A stretch of 64,000 nucleotides of DNA from Amycolatopsis sp. WQ 127309 (GTDB lineage: Bacteria > Actinomycetota > Actinomycetes > Mycobacteriales > Pseudonocardiaceae): NCBI RefSeq assembly GCF_023023025.1, contig NZ_CP095481.1, positions 7,515,001-7,579,000 on the forward strand, written 5' to 3'. The notes beneath the pieces were generated by a model. That model was not told the origin of the DNA and ran no database searches. It saw only the letters and a list, made by a program, of their open reading frames with translations. Each line of letters opens with the position of its first letter. Position 1 is the first letter of the stretch. Positions 49,942-58,240 of the stretch are shown here, in pieces. A program made the translations under genes and the position numbers.

Positions 49942-50809
49942 ACACCGCCGCGAGCTTGGCGGGGTTCATCATCCAGAAGACCTGGTCGATGCCCTCGGCC
50001 GACGCCGCGACGGTCAGGACCGCGAACGCGACGCCGTCACGCCGCAGGACCACCGCGTCCAGGCCGTTGACGACCACCGGCGCCACCTCGACACCCACCC
50101 AGAAGCGGTCCGCGAACGCGCGGACGTACTTCGCCACCGTCGTCGCGCCGTGGACCGGGATGCGCGACGCGCGGGCGACGCCGCCGCCGTCGGAGTAGCT
50201 CACCACGTCCGCCGCGAACAGGTCCTCCAACGCCGCCAGGTCACCCGCCTGGGCCGCGGCGACGAACGCCGTCAGCAGGCGCCGCTGCTCGGGGGCGCTC
50301 GCCGGGGCGCGGCGGCCGGCCGCGAGGTGCTTGCGGGCGCGGCTGACCAGCTGTCGGGCCGCGGGTTCCGTCGCCTGGACGATCTCGGCGATCTGCCGGT
50401 ACGGGTAGTCGAACGCTTCGCGCAGCACGTACGCCGCGCGCTCGGTCGGCGTCAGGCTCTCCAGCAGCACCAGGACCGCGAGTTCCAGCGCCGCGGCGCG
50501 TTCGGCGCCGAGCTGCGGGTCGGCCGAGGTGTCCACCGGCTCCGGCAGCCACGGCCCGACGTAGGTCTCGTGCCGCGCGCGGGCGGTCTTGCCCGCGTTG
50601 ATGGCCAGCCGCGTGGTCGTCGTGGCGAGGTAGGCGCCCGGATTGGTGACGGCCGACCGGTCGCAGGTCTGCCACCGCAGCCAGACCTCCTGCAGCAGGT
50701 CTTCGGCGTCGGCCACACCGCCCAGCATCCGGTAGGCGATGCCGAACAACCGCGGCCGGACCTCGGCGAAGACGGCGGCCGCGTCGTCCAGGTCGGCGGT
50801 CACGTCCAT
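49940..50809 (-). CDS. ECF41-family sigma factor
   Basis: 289 residues. Region 2 (RPRLFGIAYRMLGGVADAED; LLQEVWLRWQTCDR) and region 4 (LTPTERAAYVLREAFDYPYR; QIAEIVQATEPAARQLVSRA) are clear. The SnoaL-like extension has YSDGGGVARASRIPV and ends with NPAKLAAV, the two ECF41 motifs. In this group the extension controls activity. The divergent epimerase-like gene has an ECF41-type promoter, matching the frequent pairing of ECF41 with epimerase or oxidoreductase targets. Confidence 0.9.
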   Translation of the reverse strand: MDVTADLDDAAAVFAEVRPRLFGIAYRMLGGVADAEDLLQEVWLRWQTCDRSAVTNPGAYLATTTTRLAINAGKTARARHETYVGPWLPEPVDTSADPQLGAERAAALELAVLVLLESLTPTERAAYVLREAFDYPYRQIAEIVQATEPAARQLVSRARKHLAAGRRAPASAPEQRRLLTAFVAAAQAGDLAALEDLFAADVVSYSDGGGVARASRIPVHGATTVAKYVRAFADRFWVGVEVAPVVVNGLDAVVLRRDGVAFAVLTVAASAEGIDQVFWMMNPAKLAAV

Positions 50810-50880
50810 GAATCCCCTTCACCACACCCTTTCGGGCCTGACCCCGAGCCTAGCGGTGGCCGCGGTGTGAGGCAGGTCGC

Positions 50881-50907
50881 TGTCACGATCCGGCGGGCTG
50901 TCTTGTC
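50881..50907 (+). promoter_or_regulatory. ECF41-type promoter of the epimerase-like gene
   Basis: TGTCACG and TGTC lie 16 bp apart, differing from the consensus TGTCACA and CGTC at one base each. It is directly upstream of the gene next to an ECF41 sigma factor. Confidence 0.6.
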
Positions 50908-50941
50908 TTCCCTGACGAACACCACCGACGAAAGGAACACC

Positions 50942-51682
50942 ATGAAGATCGTCGTCATCGGCGGTACCGGACTCATCGGCTCGACCGTCGTGGCCCGGCT
51001 GGGGGAGCACGGCCACCAGGCGGTGCCCGCCGCGCCCAGCACCGGCGTGGACACGATCACCGGCGAAGGGCTGAAGGAAGTGCTGCGGGGCGCGGACGTC
51101 CTGGTCGACGTGTCGAACTCGCCGTCATTCGCGGACGACGACGTCATGGCGTTCTTCCGCACCGCGACCGGGAACCTCGTCGACGCCGCCGAGGAAGCCG
51201 GGGTCGGGCACTACGTCGCGCTGTCGGTGGTCGGCTCGGAGCGGCTGCCCGAGTCCGGCTACCTGCGGGCGAAAGTCGCGCAGGAAGCACTGATCGAGGC
51301 CGCCGGCCTGCCTTACACGATCGTGCGCGCGACCCAGTTCTTCGAGTTCGCCGGCGGCATCGCGGACACCGCGACGACGGACGGCGTCGTGCGCCTGCCC
51401 GGCGGCGGGGTCCAGCCGATCGCGGCCGCCGAGGTGGCCGCGGCGGTCGGCCGGGCCGCGGCCGGCGCGCCGGCCGGCGGCACGATCGAGATCGGCGGCC
51501 CGGAGGTGTTCGGCCTCGACGAGTGGGTCCGCACGGTGCTGGCCGCGCGGTCCGACGCGCGCGAGGTCGTCTCCGACCCGCGGGCACGCTACTTCGGGAC
51601 GCTGCTGGAGAAGGACAGCCTCCTGCCGGGGCCGGGCGCGCAGGTCGCGGAGACCCGGCTGGCGGAGTGGCTGGCCCGATGA
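50942..51682 (+). CDS. NAD(P)-binding epimerase/oxidoreductase (atypical SDR)
   Basis: 246 residues. The N-terminal motif is VIGGTGLIGSTVVARLGEHG. A Y..K pair is weak, but VALSVVGSERLPESGYLRAK and the following AQEALIEAAGLPYTIVRATQ are typical of NmrA-like and extended atypical SDRs. It is the gene driven by the ECF41-type promoter and adjacent to ECF41, the pattern known for COE genes (carboxymuconolactone decarboxylase, oxidoreductase, epimerase). AGGAACACC precedes the ATG. About 200 bp of apparently non-coding sequence follow. Confidence 0.87.
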   Translation: MKIVVIGGTGLIGSTVVARLGEHGHQAVPAAPSTGVDTITGEGLKEVLRGADVLVDVSNSPSFADDDVMAFFRTATGNLVDAAEEAGVGHYVALSVVGSERLPESGYLRAKVAQEALIEAAGLPYTIVRATQFFEFAGGIADTATTDGVVRLPGGGVQPIAAAEVAAAVGRAAAGAPAGGTIEIGGPEVFGLDEWVRTVLAARSDAREVVSDPRARYFGTLLEKDSLLPGPGAQVAETRLAEWLAR

Positions 51683-51849
51683 CGCGGGTGACCGGCTCCG
51701 GCGGCGCGGGCCGCACCGGCGCCGCACTGTCCACTGTGGACGCCGACGACGCCGAGGACGCGTGGCAGCGGCACGCGGTACGGAGGACCCCGAACGGTGA
51801 GCCACCGGCGCACCGCGTTCGTGAGTGACCTCGACCCCGGGTGAGGTGT

Positions 51850-51878
51850 CCCGGGTGGACGCGCGGCGTCCACCCGGG
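51850..51878 (-). terminator. Terminator after the DUF1540 gene
   Basis: A perfect 13-bp stem (CCCGGGTGGACGC with GCGTCCACCCGGG) and a 3-nt loop (GCG). It begins 6 nt after the DUF1540 stop on the minus strand. Confidence 0.8.
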
Positions 51879-51884
51879 GCCGGC

Positions 51885-52175
51885 CTACTTCTGGTAGGTC
51901 AGGCAGTTCGCCGTGCCGCCGCCGGCGCCGATCCGGACGCTCGAGGCGGTGCACTCCAGCGCCGCGTTGTGCCGGCAGTCCGCGCGGGAGCAGGCGCCGA
52001 CCTGCGCGGTGACGCGGTCGAGGCCGCCCTTGGTGTTCAGCGGCACGAACGTGCCGCAGTCGGCCGAGCCGTTGTCGCCGCCGACGGTGATCGCGAAGGC
52101 GTGGCAGCCGTCGTCGTTGTAGGAACAGCCGCTGACGGTGCACTCGTGGACGGCAGGCATTTCGGTCGTCGTCAT
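51885..52175 (-). CDS. DUF1540 domain protein with two Cys-rich repeats
   Basis: 96 residues. Two DUF1540 units are visible: VHECTVSGCSYNDDGCHAFA and QVGACSRADCRHNAALECTA, each with three or four Cys in the C-x4-C-x5-C spacing expected. The unit fold binds metal, most likely zinc, but the role is unknown. The final segment IGAGGGTANCLTYQK carries another Cys. It stands alone, followed by a terminator. Its coding frame is Cys-rich against a local background with few Cys. Confidence 0.85.
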   Translation of the reverse strand: MTTTEMPAVHECTVSGCSYNDDGCHAFAITVGGDNGSADCGTFVPLNTKGGLDRVTAQVGACSRADCRHNAALECTASSVRIGAGGGTANCLTYQK

Positions 52176-52351
52176 ACCGGGCTCCCGGGTTTCGTGGTGG
52201 TGGTGTGCGTTCGGGCGCGTCCGACGCTGCCACCGGCCCCGGAACCCGGCAATCCGGATGGTGATCTTTCACTCGGCTCCCCGCCCCGGTCGGGTGATCG
52301 GGGCGCGAAGACCTGCCGCGTCGACAAAGCGCTTCGGGTGAAGCCGCCGGT

Positions 52352-52951
52352 TCAGCGCACGCGGTCGTAGATCACGGCGGTTTCGCCCAGCACCCCGGTT
52401 TCGTGGCGGGCGAGCGTCCACTGGGTCGCGGGCAGGCCGTCCTCGAACAGGCGGCCGCCGCCACCGGTGATCTCGGGGCAGATGAGCAGGTAGAGCCGGT
52501 CGATCAGGTCCGCCGCGAGGAGCGGCTTGATGACGCTCGCGCTGCTGTTGACGAGGATCTCGCCCGTGCCGGTGGCCTTGAGGCCGGTGACGACGTCGGC
52601 CGCGGGGGCGTTCACGACGCGGGCGCGCTCCCACGGCGCCTCGGTCAGGGTGGTCGACAGGACGACCTTCTCCGTGTCGACGAGCCACTTCGCGTAGCCG
52701 CGGTCGCGCGGGTCGGCGTTCTCGTCCCCGGCGACCGACGGCCAGAAGCCGAGGAAGCCTTCGGCGTTGGTGCGGCCGAGCACCGCCGTCGTCGCGTTCT
52801 CCCAGATGCGCGTCATGTGGTCCCGGGCGACTTCGGTGGTCACGTACGGGGCGATGGCGCCGAAGTCGGCGGGGCCGGCGGGGCCGTTGTAGTGCCCGTC
52901 GAGGGTGAGGGCGATGTTCGCGGTGACCTTGCGGCCGGTGGTGCTGGTCAT
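52352..52951 (-). CDS. RibD C-terminal-domain (dihydrofolate reductase-like) protein
   Basis: 199 residues. The reductase fold of the RibD/DHFR-like family shows as VTANIALTLDGHYNGPAGPA, MTRIWENATTAVLGRTNAEG, KVVLSTTLTEAPWERARVVN and GTGEILVNSSASVIKPLLAA. Stand-alone members act on unknown substrates with NADPH. The ATG overlaps the stop of the ArsR-SRPBCC gene (ATGA), a pairing common in actinobacteria. Co-regulation by that ArsR part is likely. Confidence 0.88.
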   Translation of the reverse strand: MTSTTGRKVTANIALTLDGHYNGPAGPADFGAIAPYVTTEVARDHMTRIWENATTAVLGRTNAEGFLGFWPSVAGDENADPRDRGYAKWLVDTEKVVLSTTLTEAPWERARVVNAPAADVVTGLKATGTGEILVNSSASVIKPLLAADLIDRLYLLICPEITGGGGRLFEDGLPATQWTLARHETGVLGETAVIYDRVR

Positions 52952-53757
52952 GAGCGTGGTCCTTCTTGTCGGATGAGTGTGGCGGTGAGGTTGTCGAGCA
53001 CCTGGCCCCAGCCGGTTTCGATCCCGGCGACGAACGCGGCGGCCTCGACGGTCGTTTCGGTGATGCGCAGGCCGAGCCGCAGACGGGTGCCGCCCGGATC
53101 CGCGGTCAGCGTCAGGTCGTAATGGCCGGTGAAGGAGACCTTCCCGGCCGCGTCGAGCACCGAGAGCTCGAACGCGAGGTGCCCGGGTCCGTCGGCGGCG
53201 TGGACCCGTCCTTCGGAGCGGTAGCGCCCTTCGGCGTCGCGGTAATCGAGCACGACGCGCCCGCCGGGTGCCGGCTCGAGGACGCACTCGGTGATCGTCA
53301 GCGACGGCGGCGCCCACCACGACGCGAGCAGGTCCGGGTCGACCCAGTGCCGCCACACGACGTCCGGGGCCACCGGCAGGACGCGGTCGAAGGAGAAGGT
53401 GCGTCCGTCCGCCCACTGCCGCCGGTCCGCGGCGGCGGTCTCCGCCTCGATCGCGGCCTGGTAGCGCGCCAGGACGTCCCGGGTGCCGGCGTGCGCCTCG
53501 ATGGCGCCGACCAGCTCCCGTAACCGCGCTTCGAAAGCGGCGAGCGGGCCGGCTTTGAGCGCGTAGACCCGGCGCTGCCCGAGCGGGGCCATGGTGACGA
53601 GGCCGGCGCGGGCGAGGGTCTGCAGGTGCTTGGTGGTCTGCGGTTGCCGCAGGCCGGTGCGCTCGGCCAGCTCGCCGACGGACCGCGGCCGCTCCGCGAG
53701 GAGCTCCACGATGCGCCACCGCGCGCCGTCTCCCAGTGCTGCCGCGATCTCGTCCAT
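52948..53757 (-). CDS. ArsR-type HTH fused to SRPBCC (AHSA1) domain
   Basis: 269 residues. Residues 1-90 form an ArsR winged helix (IAAALGDGARWRIVELLAER, GELAERTGLRQPQTTKHLQT). Residues 115-262 form an AHSA1 START-like domain (FSFDRVLPVAPDVVWRHWVD, FTGHYDLTLTADPGGTRLRL). The fusion turns a usual two-gene pair (repressor and ligand-binding protein) into one polypeptide, so a ligand bound by the second domain may alter DNA binding. No metal-binding Cys motif is seen. A palindrome lies upstream. Confidence 0.88.
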   Translation of the reverse strand: MDEIAAALGDGARWRIVELLAERPRSVGELAERTGLRQPQTTKHLQTLARAGLVTMAPLGQRRVYALKAGPLAAFEARLRELVGAIEAHAGTRDVLARYQAAIEAETAAADRRQWADGRTFSFDRVLPVAPDVVWRHWVDPDLLASWWAPPSLTITECVLEPAPGGRVVLDYRDAEGRYRSEGRVHAADGPGHLAFELSVLDAAGKVSFTGHYDLTLTADPGGTRLRLGLRITETTVEAAAFVAGIETGWGQVLDNLTATLIRQEGPRS

Positions 53758-53777
53758 GTCCTGAAGTATTCACTGGA

Positions 53778-53789
53778 AAGAATATTCTT
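53778..53789. promoter_or_regulatory. Palindrome upstream of the ArsR-SRPBCC gene
   Basis: AAGAATATTCTT, a perfect 12-bp palindrome of very low GC, lies 21 bp before the fusion gene's start codon. ArsR-type sites have this AT-rich twofold form. Confidence 0.55.
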
Positions 53790-53847
53790 GTCAAGGAATG
53801 TCTTCGGGCGGGATTCCGGCCGCCGTATCGGGTCGTAGGGTGCGGGC

Positions 53848-54993
53848 ATGCCGGAGATCACGCCTGAGCCGTTCGCCCCGAAGACCGAGCCCGCGGTGCT
53901 CGACGACCTGCGCGCACGGCTGCGCGCGACCCGCTTCCCGGACTCGCCGGAGGACGCCGGGTGGTCGCTCGGGACCGACGTCGGCTACCTCCGCGAGCTG
54001 GTCGCCTACTGGGCCGACGGGTTCGACTGGCCCGCGCGGGAAGCCGAGCTGGGGGAGCTGCCCCGGTTCCGGGCCCCGGTCGGCGGCCTCGGCATCCACT
54101 TCGTGCACGCGAAGGCGGCCGGGCCCGCGTTCCCGCTCGTGCTCAGCCACGGCTGGCCGGACTCGTTCTGGCGCTACAGCAAGGTGATCCCGCTGCTGAC
54201 CGACCCGGGCGCGCACGGTGGCGACCCCGCCGACGCGTTCGACGTGGTCGTGCCCGACATGCCGGGCTTCGGCTACTCCGACCGGCCGGCCGGGCCGCCG
54301 CTGGACTCCATCGCCGTCGCCGGGTTGTGGGCGGAACTGATGGCGGGCTTGGGTTACGCACGGTTCGGCGCGGCGGGCGGGGACGTGGGCAGCCACGTCA
54401 GCCGGTACCTCGCGCTCGACCACCCGGACCGGGTGGTGGCGGTCCACCGCACGGACGCGGGCCTCCCGATCTTCTCGGGCGACCGGGCGGAGCTGGCGCC
54501 GGAGGAGCTCGCGTGGTTCGAGACCGTCGCGGCGTGGGGTGCGACGGAGGGCGCGTACGCCGCGATGCACCGCACGAAGCCGCAAACAGCGGCGGCGGCC
54601 CTCAACGACTCGCCGGCCGGGCTGGCCGCGTGGATCGTCGAAAAGCTGCAGAGCTGGAGCGACACCGGCGGTGACATCGAGCGGAGCTACACGAAGGACG
54701 AGATCCTGACGAACGTCATGATCTACTGGCTGACCGGCACGATCGGCTCGTCGATGCGCATGTACCACGCGAACTCGGCGATCCCGGCCGAGCAGCTCGC
54801 CCGCCGGGTGGAGGTGCCGTCCGGGTTCGCGTTGTTCCGGGGCGACGTCGTGCGGCCACCGCGGGCGTGGCTGGAGCGCACGGCGAACACCGTGCGCGTC
54901 ACCGAACCCGAGCACGGCGGGCACTTCGCCGCGTTCGAGGAGCCGGAGGTCTACGCCCGGGAGCTGCGGGAGTTCTTCCGCCCCTACCGCTGA
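53848..54993 (+). CDS. Epoxide hydrolase (EHN-type alpha/beta hydrolase)
   Basis: 381 residues. The N-terminal EHN domain (EPAVLDDLRARLRATRFPDS) precedes an alpha/beta core with the oxyanion HGWPDSFWRY, the nucleophile Asp in AAGGDVGSHVSRYLALDHPD near residue 180, and the final His in VTEPEHGGHFAAFEEP. Catalytic Tyr candidates are in the lid (MIYWLTGTIGSSMRMYHANS). It opens epoxides to diols. The cytosolic protein has no signal. Followed by a decayed VOC gene on the other strand. Confidence 0.9.
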   Translation: MPEITPEPFAPKTEPAVLDDLRARLRATRFPDSPEDAGWSLGTDVGYLRELVAYWADGFDWPAREAELGELPRFRAPVGGLGIHFVHAKAAGPAFPLVLSHGWPDSFWRYSKVIPLLTDPGAHGGDPADAFDVVVPDMPGFGYSDRPAGPPLDSIAVAGLWAELMAGLGYARFGAAGGDVGSHVSRYLALDHPDRVVAVHRTDAGLPIFSGDRAELAPEELAWFETVAAWGATEGAYAAMHRTKPQTAAAALNDSPAGLAAWIVEKLQSWSDTGGDIERSYTKDEILTNVMIYWLTGTIGSSMRMYHANSAIPAEQLARRVEVPSGFALFRGDVVRPPRAWLERTANTVRVTEPEHGGHFAAFEEPEVYARELREFFRPYR

Positions 54994-55009
54994 CCGCGGC
55001 TCACGTACC

Positions 55010-55263
55010 CGGAAGGACGTCACGTCGATCACTCGACCGGGCAGTCGCGTGGTGATCTCCTGGAGCGCCCAGCCTGTTGTCGTCCGGATCGCTGAACGAG
55101 GCGTGCGACGCGTAGCTGATGTGGTCCGAGTCCGGGGCGCTGACTCGCCCTTCGGTGCCGGCTCGGTGGAAGACGCAGTCGGCCCCTGGGTGGACCCCGT
55201 TGCGGCGTCGGTGATCCCGCTGCCGAAGATCACCGAGGCGGTGACCACTGCCCTTCGGCCCAT
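55010..55263 (-). pseudogene. Decayed VOC/glyoxalase-family gene
   Basis: Pieces of one protein alternate between two frames. One frame holds ASVIFGSGITDAATGSTQG and, later, GWALQEITTRLPGR. The other holds CVFHRAGTEGRVSAPD and SYASHASFSDPDDN. Together they follow the order of VOC proteins, which read CSVIFG.G.T.A.PGS..GL, VFH, GPD, SYASFSDPDGN and GWLLQE.T.RLPGR. The second frame change is near 55075. No single frame is intact, so the gene is broken. It fills most of the 380-bp gap before the HxlR gene. Confidence 0.65.
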
Positions 55264-55312
55264 CTCGGCGCGCCGGGCGCAGCACCCTCAAGATGGCCTC
55301 ATCGCCGTCGGT

Positions 55313-55341
55313 TTGCCGACGACGGCGCCGTGCGTCATACT
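55313..55341 (+). promoter_or_regulatory. Promoter of HxlR gene
   Basis: TTGCCG (55313-55318) and CATACT (55336-55341) are 17 bp apart, a plausible sigma70 pair. CGTCGG and CCGACG make a small hairpin across the -35 box, a possible operator. Confidence 0.4.
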
Positions 55342-55376
55342 GGTGCGGTAATGCAACCAGTCCTGAGGTGAGAGCA

Positions 55377-55877
55377 GTGCGCAAGGACACGAGGTCGGGC
55401 TGTCCGATCAACCTGTCGCTGGAGATCTTCGGCGACCGCTGGACGCTGCTCGTGCTGCGGGACGTCGTTTTCGCCGGCGCGCGGCACTTCCGCGAGCTGC
55501 TCGGCGGGCCCGAGCGGATCTCGTCGAACGTCCTCGCCGACCGGCTCGCCGTGCTCGTCGAGCACGGGATGCTGACCCGGGCCGGCGATCCCACGCACAA
55601 GCAGAAGGTCACCTACAGCCTCACCGAGCAGGCGATCGAGCTGGTGCCCGTGCTGGTCCAGCTCAGCACCTGGGGCGTCCGGCACCTCCCGGTGGGCGAC
55701 GCCTACGCCGCCCGCGCCGGGGTGCTCACCGCCGGCGGCCCGCCGCTGTGGGACGCCTTCATGGACGAACTGCGGGAAACCCACCTCGGACCGGGCGCCC
55801 GCCACGAAGAAGCGCCGGACGGTCCGACCGTCGCGGCCCGGATGGAGGCCGCCTACACCGCTTCCCTCACCCACTGA
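55377..55877 (+). CDS. HxlR family regulator
   Basis: 166 residues. The HxlR signature is complete: Cys near the start (RSGCPINLSLEIFGDRWTLL), then LVLRDVVFAGARHFRELLGG and ISSNVLADRLAVLVEHGML. The C-terminal half is longer than in simple members. The GTG is preceded by TGAGGTGA; another in-frame GTG nine bases upstream is possible. It is followed 16 bp later by a flavin-fold oxidase gene, and the two probably form an operon. Confidence 0.88.
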   Translation: MRKDTRSGCPINLSLEIFGDRWTLLVLRDVVFAGARHFRELLGGPERISSNVLADRLAVLVEHGMLTRAGDPTHKQKVTYSLTEQAIELVPVLVQLSTWGVRHLPVGDAYAARAGVLTAGGPPLWDAFMDELRETHLGPGARHEEAPDGPTVAARMEAAYTASLTH

Positions 55878-55893
55878 TGATCGGAGTTCACCG

Positions 55894-56442
55894 ATGAACG
55901 ACCCGACGATCCGCCTCGACGACCGGTTCAGCGATCCCGGCACGCGGCCCACCGACTGGGCCACGACGCGGGAAGTGCTCGAAACCGCGCAGATCAGCTG
56001 GCTCACCACCGTCCGTGCGGACGGCCGCCCGCACGTCACGCCGCTGGTCGCGGTGTGGCTGGACGGCAAGCTCTGCTTCGGGACCGGGGCCACCGAACAG
56101 AAGTGCCGCAACCTGACCGTGAACCCGCACGTCGTGCTGACGACCGGCCGCACCAGCTGGGACGACGGCCTCGACGTCATGGTCGAGGGTGAGGCGCGGC
56201 GCGTCACCGACCGCCCGACCCTCGAACGCCTCGCCGTCGCGTACCTCGAGAAGTGGGACGGCAGCTGGAAGTACGAGGTGGGCGACGACGGCCTGCGCCA
56301 GGGCGGCAACGACGCCCTGATCTTCGCGGTGGAGCCGGCGAAGGTGCTCACGTTCGGCCGGCAGCGCACGCCCGCCTCGGACACCTCGATGCTCTCGACC
56401 GTCGAGTTCACCCACACCAGCGCCGTGCCCGCGCGCGGCTGA
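55894..56442 (+). CDS. Pyridoxamine 5'-phosphate oxidase family protein
   Basis: 182 residues of the FMN/F420 split-barrel fold: ISWLTTVRADGRPHVTPLVA, VWLDGKLCFGTGATEQKCRN, NPHVVLTTGRTSWDDGLDVM and DALIFAVEPAKVLTFGRQR at the C-terminal strand. In this group the cofactor may be FMN, F420 or heme; here F420 is possible in an actinobacterium. It lies directly after an HxlR gene, which probably regulates it. Next to it on the other strand is a decayed SDR gene. Confidence 0.85.
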   Translation: MNDPTIRLDDRFSDPGTRPTDWATTREVLETAQISWLTTVRADGRPHVTPLVAVWLDGKLCFGTGATEQKCRNLTVNPHVVLTTGRTSWDDGLDVMVEGEARRVTDRPTLERLAVAYLEKWDGSWKYEVGDDGLRQGGNDALIFAVEPAKVLTFGRQRTPASDTSMLSTVEFTHTSAVPARG

Positions 56443-56702
56443 GCACCACGGCAGCGGGCCCGTCCTCGTCGAAGAACCCGCCGGTCCGGCCGTCGTCGCC
56501 GAGCAGGCGAACGAGTCGTGCGAGCGGGCGAACATCGATCCCGGCCCGGTGGCCTTCGCGAAGCTCGCGGAGTTGCTCGCCACGTTGACGATCCGCGGCG
56601 ACGGCGACTCCCGCGGCAGCGGCAACCCCGCGTTGTTCACCAGGACGTCCAGGCGGCCGTACGCGCGCTCGGGGTACCCGGCCGCGGCGTCGACCGACGC
56701 GG
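56443..56702 (-). pseudogene. Truncated short-chain dehydrogenase gene
   Basis: One frame has GRLDVLVNNAGLPLPRE followed without the usual 50 residues by RIVNVASNSASFAK. A second frame has GDDGRTGGFFDEDGP, the C-terminal segment of many SDR proteins. The cofactor motif, the catalytic Tyr-Lys block and much of the centre are missing, so the gene is deleted internally and frameshifted. It lies after the aldehyde dehydrogenase gene on the same strand, so the intact form may once have been its operon partner. Confidence 0.65.
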
Positions 56703-58163
56703 TCACGCCGGCACCGTGACGGTCTTGTACTCGATGTACTGCGTGAGCCCGACAACGCCGTATTCGCGGCCGAAGCCGCTGGCCTTGAAGCCGCCGAAGG
56801 GGCCGTCGAAGCCGATCGGCGCGCCGTTGACCGTGACGGTGCCGGTCCGCAGGCGGCGGGCGACGGCGAGCGCGTGCTCCCGGTCCGCGGACCAGACCCC
56901 GCCGGAGAGCCCGTATTCGGACTCGTTGGCGATGCGCACGGCGTCGTCCTCGGTGCCGTCCGAGTCGTCGTAGGCGATCACCACCAGCACCGGCCCGAAG
57001 ATCTCCTCCTGGGCGATGCGCATCGTGTTCGAGACGTCGGCGAACAGCGTCGGCGTGACGTAGTTGCCGAGTTCCAGCCCGGCCGGGACGTCCGGGCCGC
57101 CGGTGACGAGCCGGGCGCCTTCCTCGACGCCGAGCGAGATGTAGTCGCGCACCCGCTGCTGCTGGTCGGGCCGGACCATCGGGCCGATGAACGTCTTCTC
57201 GTCGGCGGGGTCGCCGACCGGTAGCGACTCGACCATCTCCTTGAGCCCGGCGACGACCTCGTCGTACCGGCCGCGCGGCGCGAGGATGCGGGTCTGGGCG
57301 ATGCAGGCCTCGCCGTTGTTGAGCAGGGAACCGAACCTCAGGCCCGGGATCGCCGCGCCGAGGTCGGCGTCGGGCAGGATGATCGCCGCGGACTTGCCGC
57401 CGAGTTCGAGGCTGACGCGCTTGAGCTGTTCGCCGGCCAGCGAAGCGATCCGGCGGCCCGCGCGGGTCGAGCCGGTGAACGCGACCTTGTCGACGTCCGG
57501 GTGCTTCACCAGGTACTCGCTGGTCTCGCGGTCGGCCGGCAGCACGCTGACGACGCCGCGCGGCAGCCCGGCCTCGGCCAGCAGCCCGGCGAGCAGGTTC
57601 ATGCTGAGCGAGTTCTCCGGGGAAACCTTGAGCACCACGGTGTTCCCGGCCAGCAGCGCCGGGATGACCTTGGCCAGCGCGGCGGAGAACGGCGAGTTCC
57701 ACGGGATGATCGCGGCGACCACGCCGATCGCTTCCCGGCGCACGACCGAGCGGACCGGCACGCCCGGGTCCGACGGCGTCAAGGTCTCTTCCCAGCCGAA
57801 CGCCTCGGCCGCATCGAGGTAGGCGTTCGCCTGCCGGGTCAGCCCGGTCTGGCCCGCGCGGGTGAACCAGAGCGCCGAGCCGTTCTCGGCGGAGATGATC
57901 GTGGCGACGTCGTCCGCGCGCGCCTCGCGCAGCGCGTTGAGCTTGCGGAGCACGGCGATCCGGTCGGCGGGCGGAGTGTTCGGCCAGGTGCCGGCGTCGA
58001 AAGCGGCGCGGGCCGCGGCGACGGCGCGGTCGATGTCGGCCGGGAGGGCCTGCGCGGCGCGGCCGAGCGGCGACTGGTCGTGCGGGGACACCAGGTCCAG
58101 CAGGTCCGGGCCGCTCGGCTCGGTCCATTCGCCGCCGATGAAGAGCTTGTCGCAGGTGATCAC
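56703..58163 (-). CDS. Aldehyde dehydrogenase (NAD-dependent)
   Basis: 486 residues. The NAD motif is FTGSTRAGRRIASLAG, the general base is LELGGKSAAIILPD and the catalytic Cys is in LNNGEACIAQTRILAP. Further signatures are IIPWNSPFSAALAK near residue 150 and EEIFGPVLVVIAYD near residue 375. AGGAGG precedes the GTG start. A TetR gene is divergent across 77 bp, which holds TGTCACA and TGTGACG arms and a repeated ACGGTA that may be operators. Aldehydes of uncertain source are oxidised to acids. Confidence 0.92.
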   Translation of the reverse strand: MITCDKLFIGGEWTEPSGPDLLDLVSPHDQSPLGRAAQALPADIDRAVAAARAAFDAGTWPNTPPADRIAVLRKLNALREARADDVATIISAENGSALWFTRAGQTGLTRQANAYLDAAEAFGWEETLTPSDPGVPVRSVVRREAIGVVAAIIPWNSPFSAALAKVIPALLAGNTVVLKVSPENSLSMNLLAGLLAEAGLPRGVVSVLPADRETSEYLVKHPDVDKVAFTGSTRAGRRIASLAGEQLKRVSLELGGKSAAIILPDADLGAAIPGLRFGSLLNNGEACIAQTRILAPRGRYDEVVAGLKEMVESLPVGDPADEKTFIGPMVRPDQQQRVRDYISLGVEEGARLVTGGPDVPAGLELGNYVTPTLFADVSNTMRIAQEEIFGPVLVVIAYDDSDGTEDDAVRIANESEYGLSGGVWSADREHALAVARRLRTGTVTVNGAPIGFDGPFGGFKASGFGREYGVVGLTQYIEYKTVTVPA

Positions 58164-58240
58164 GGTCGCCTCCTATTTGTCACACCACTGTAGCGCTTAT
58201 GGCTCGTACCTCATTCCTGCTGTGACGGTAAGCTCACGGT

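Noticed and set aside
51679..51828. 49-codon frame overlapping the stop of the epimerase-like gene
   Set aside because: It has an ATGA overlap but no ribosome site of its own and a composition without pattern; insufficient support.
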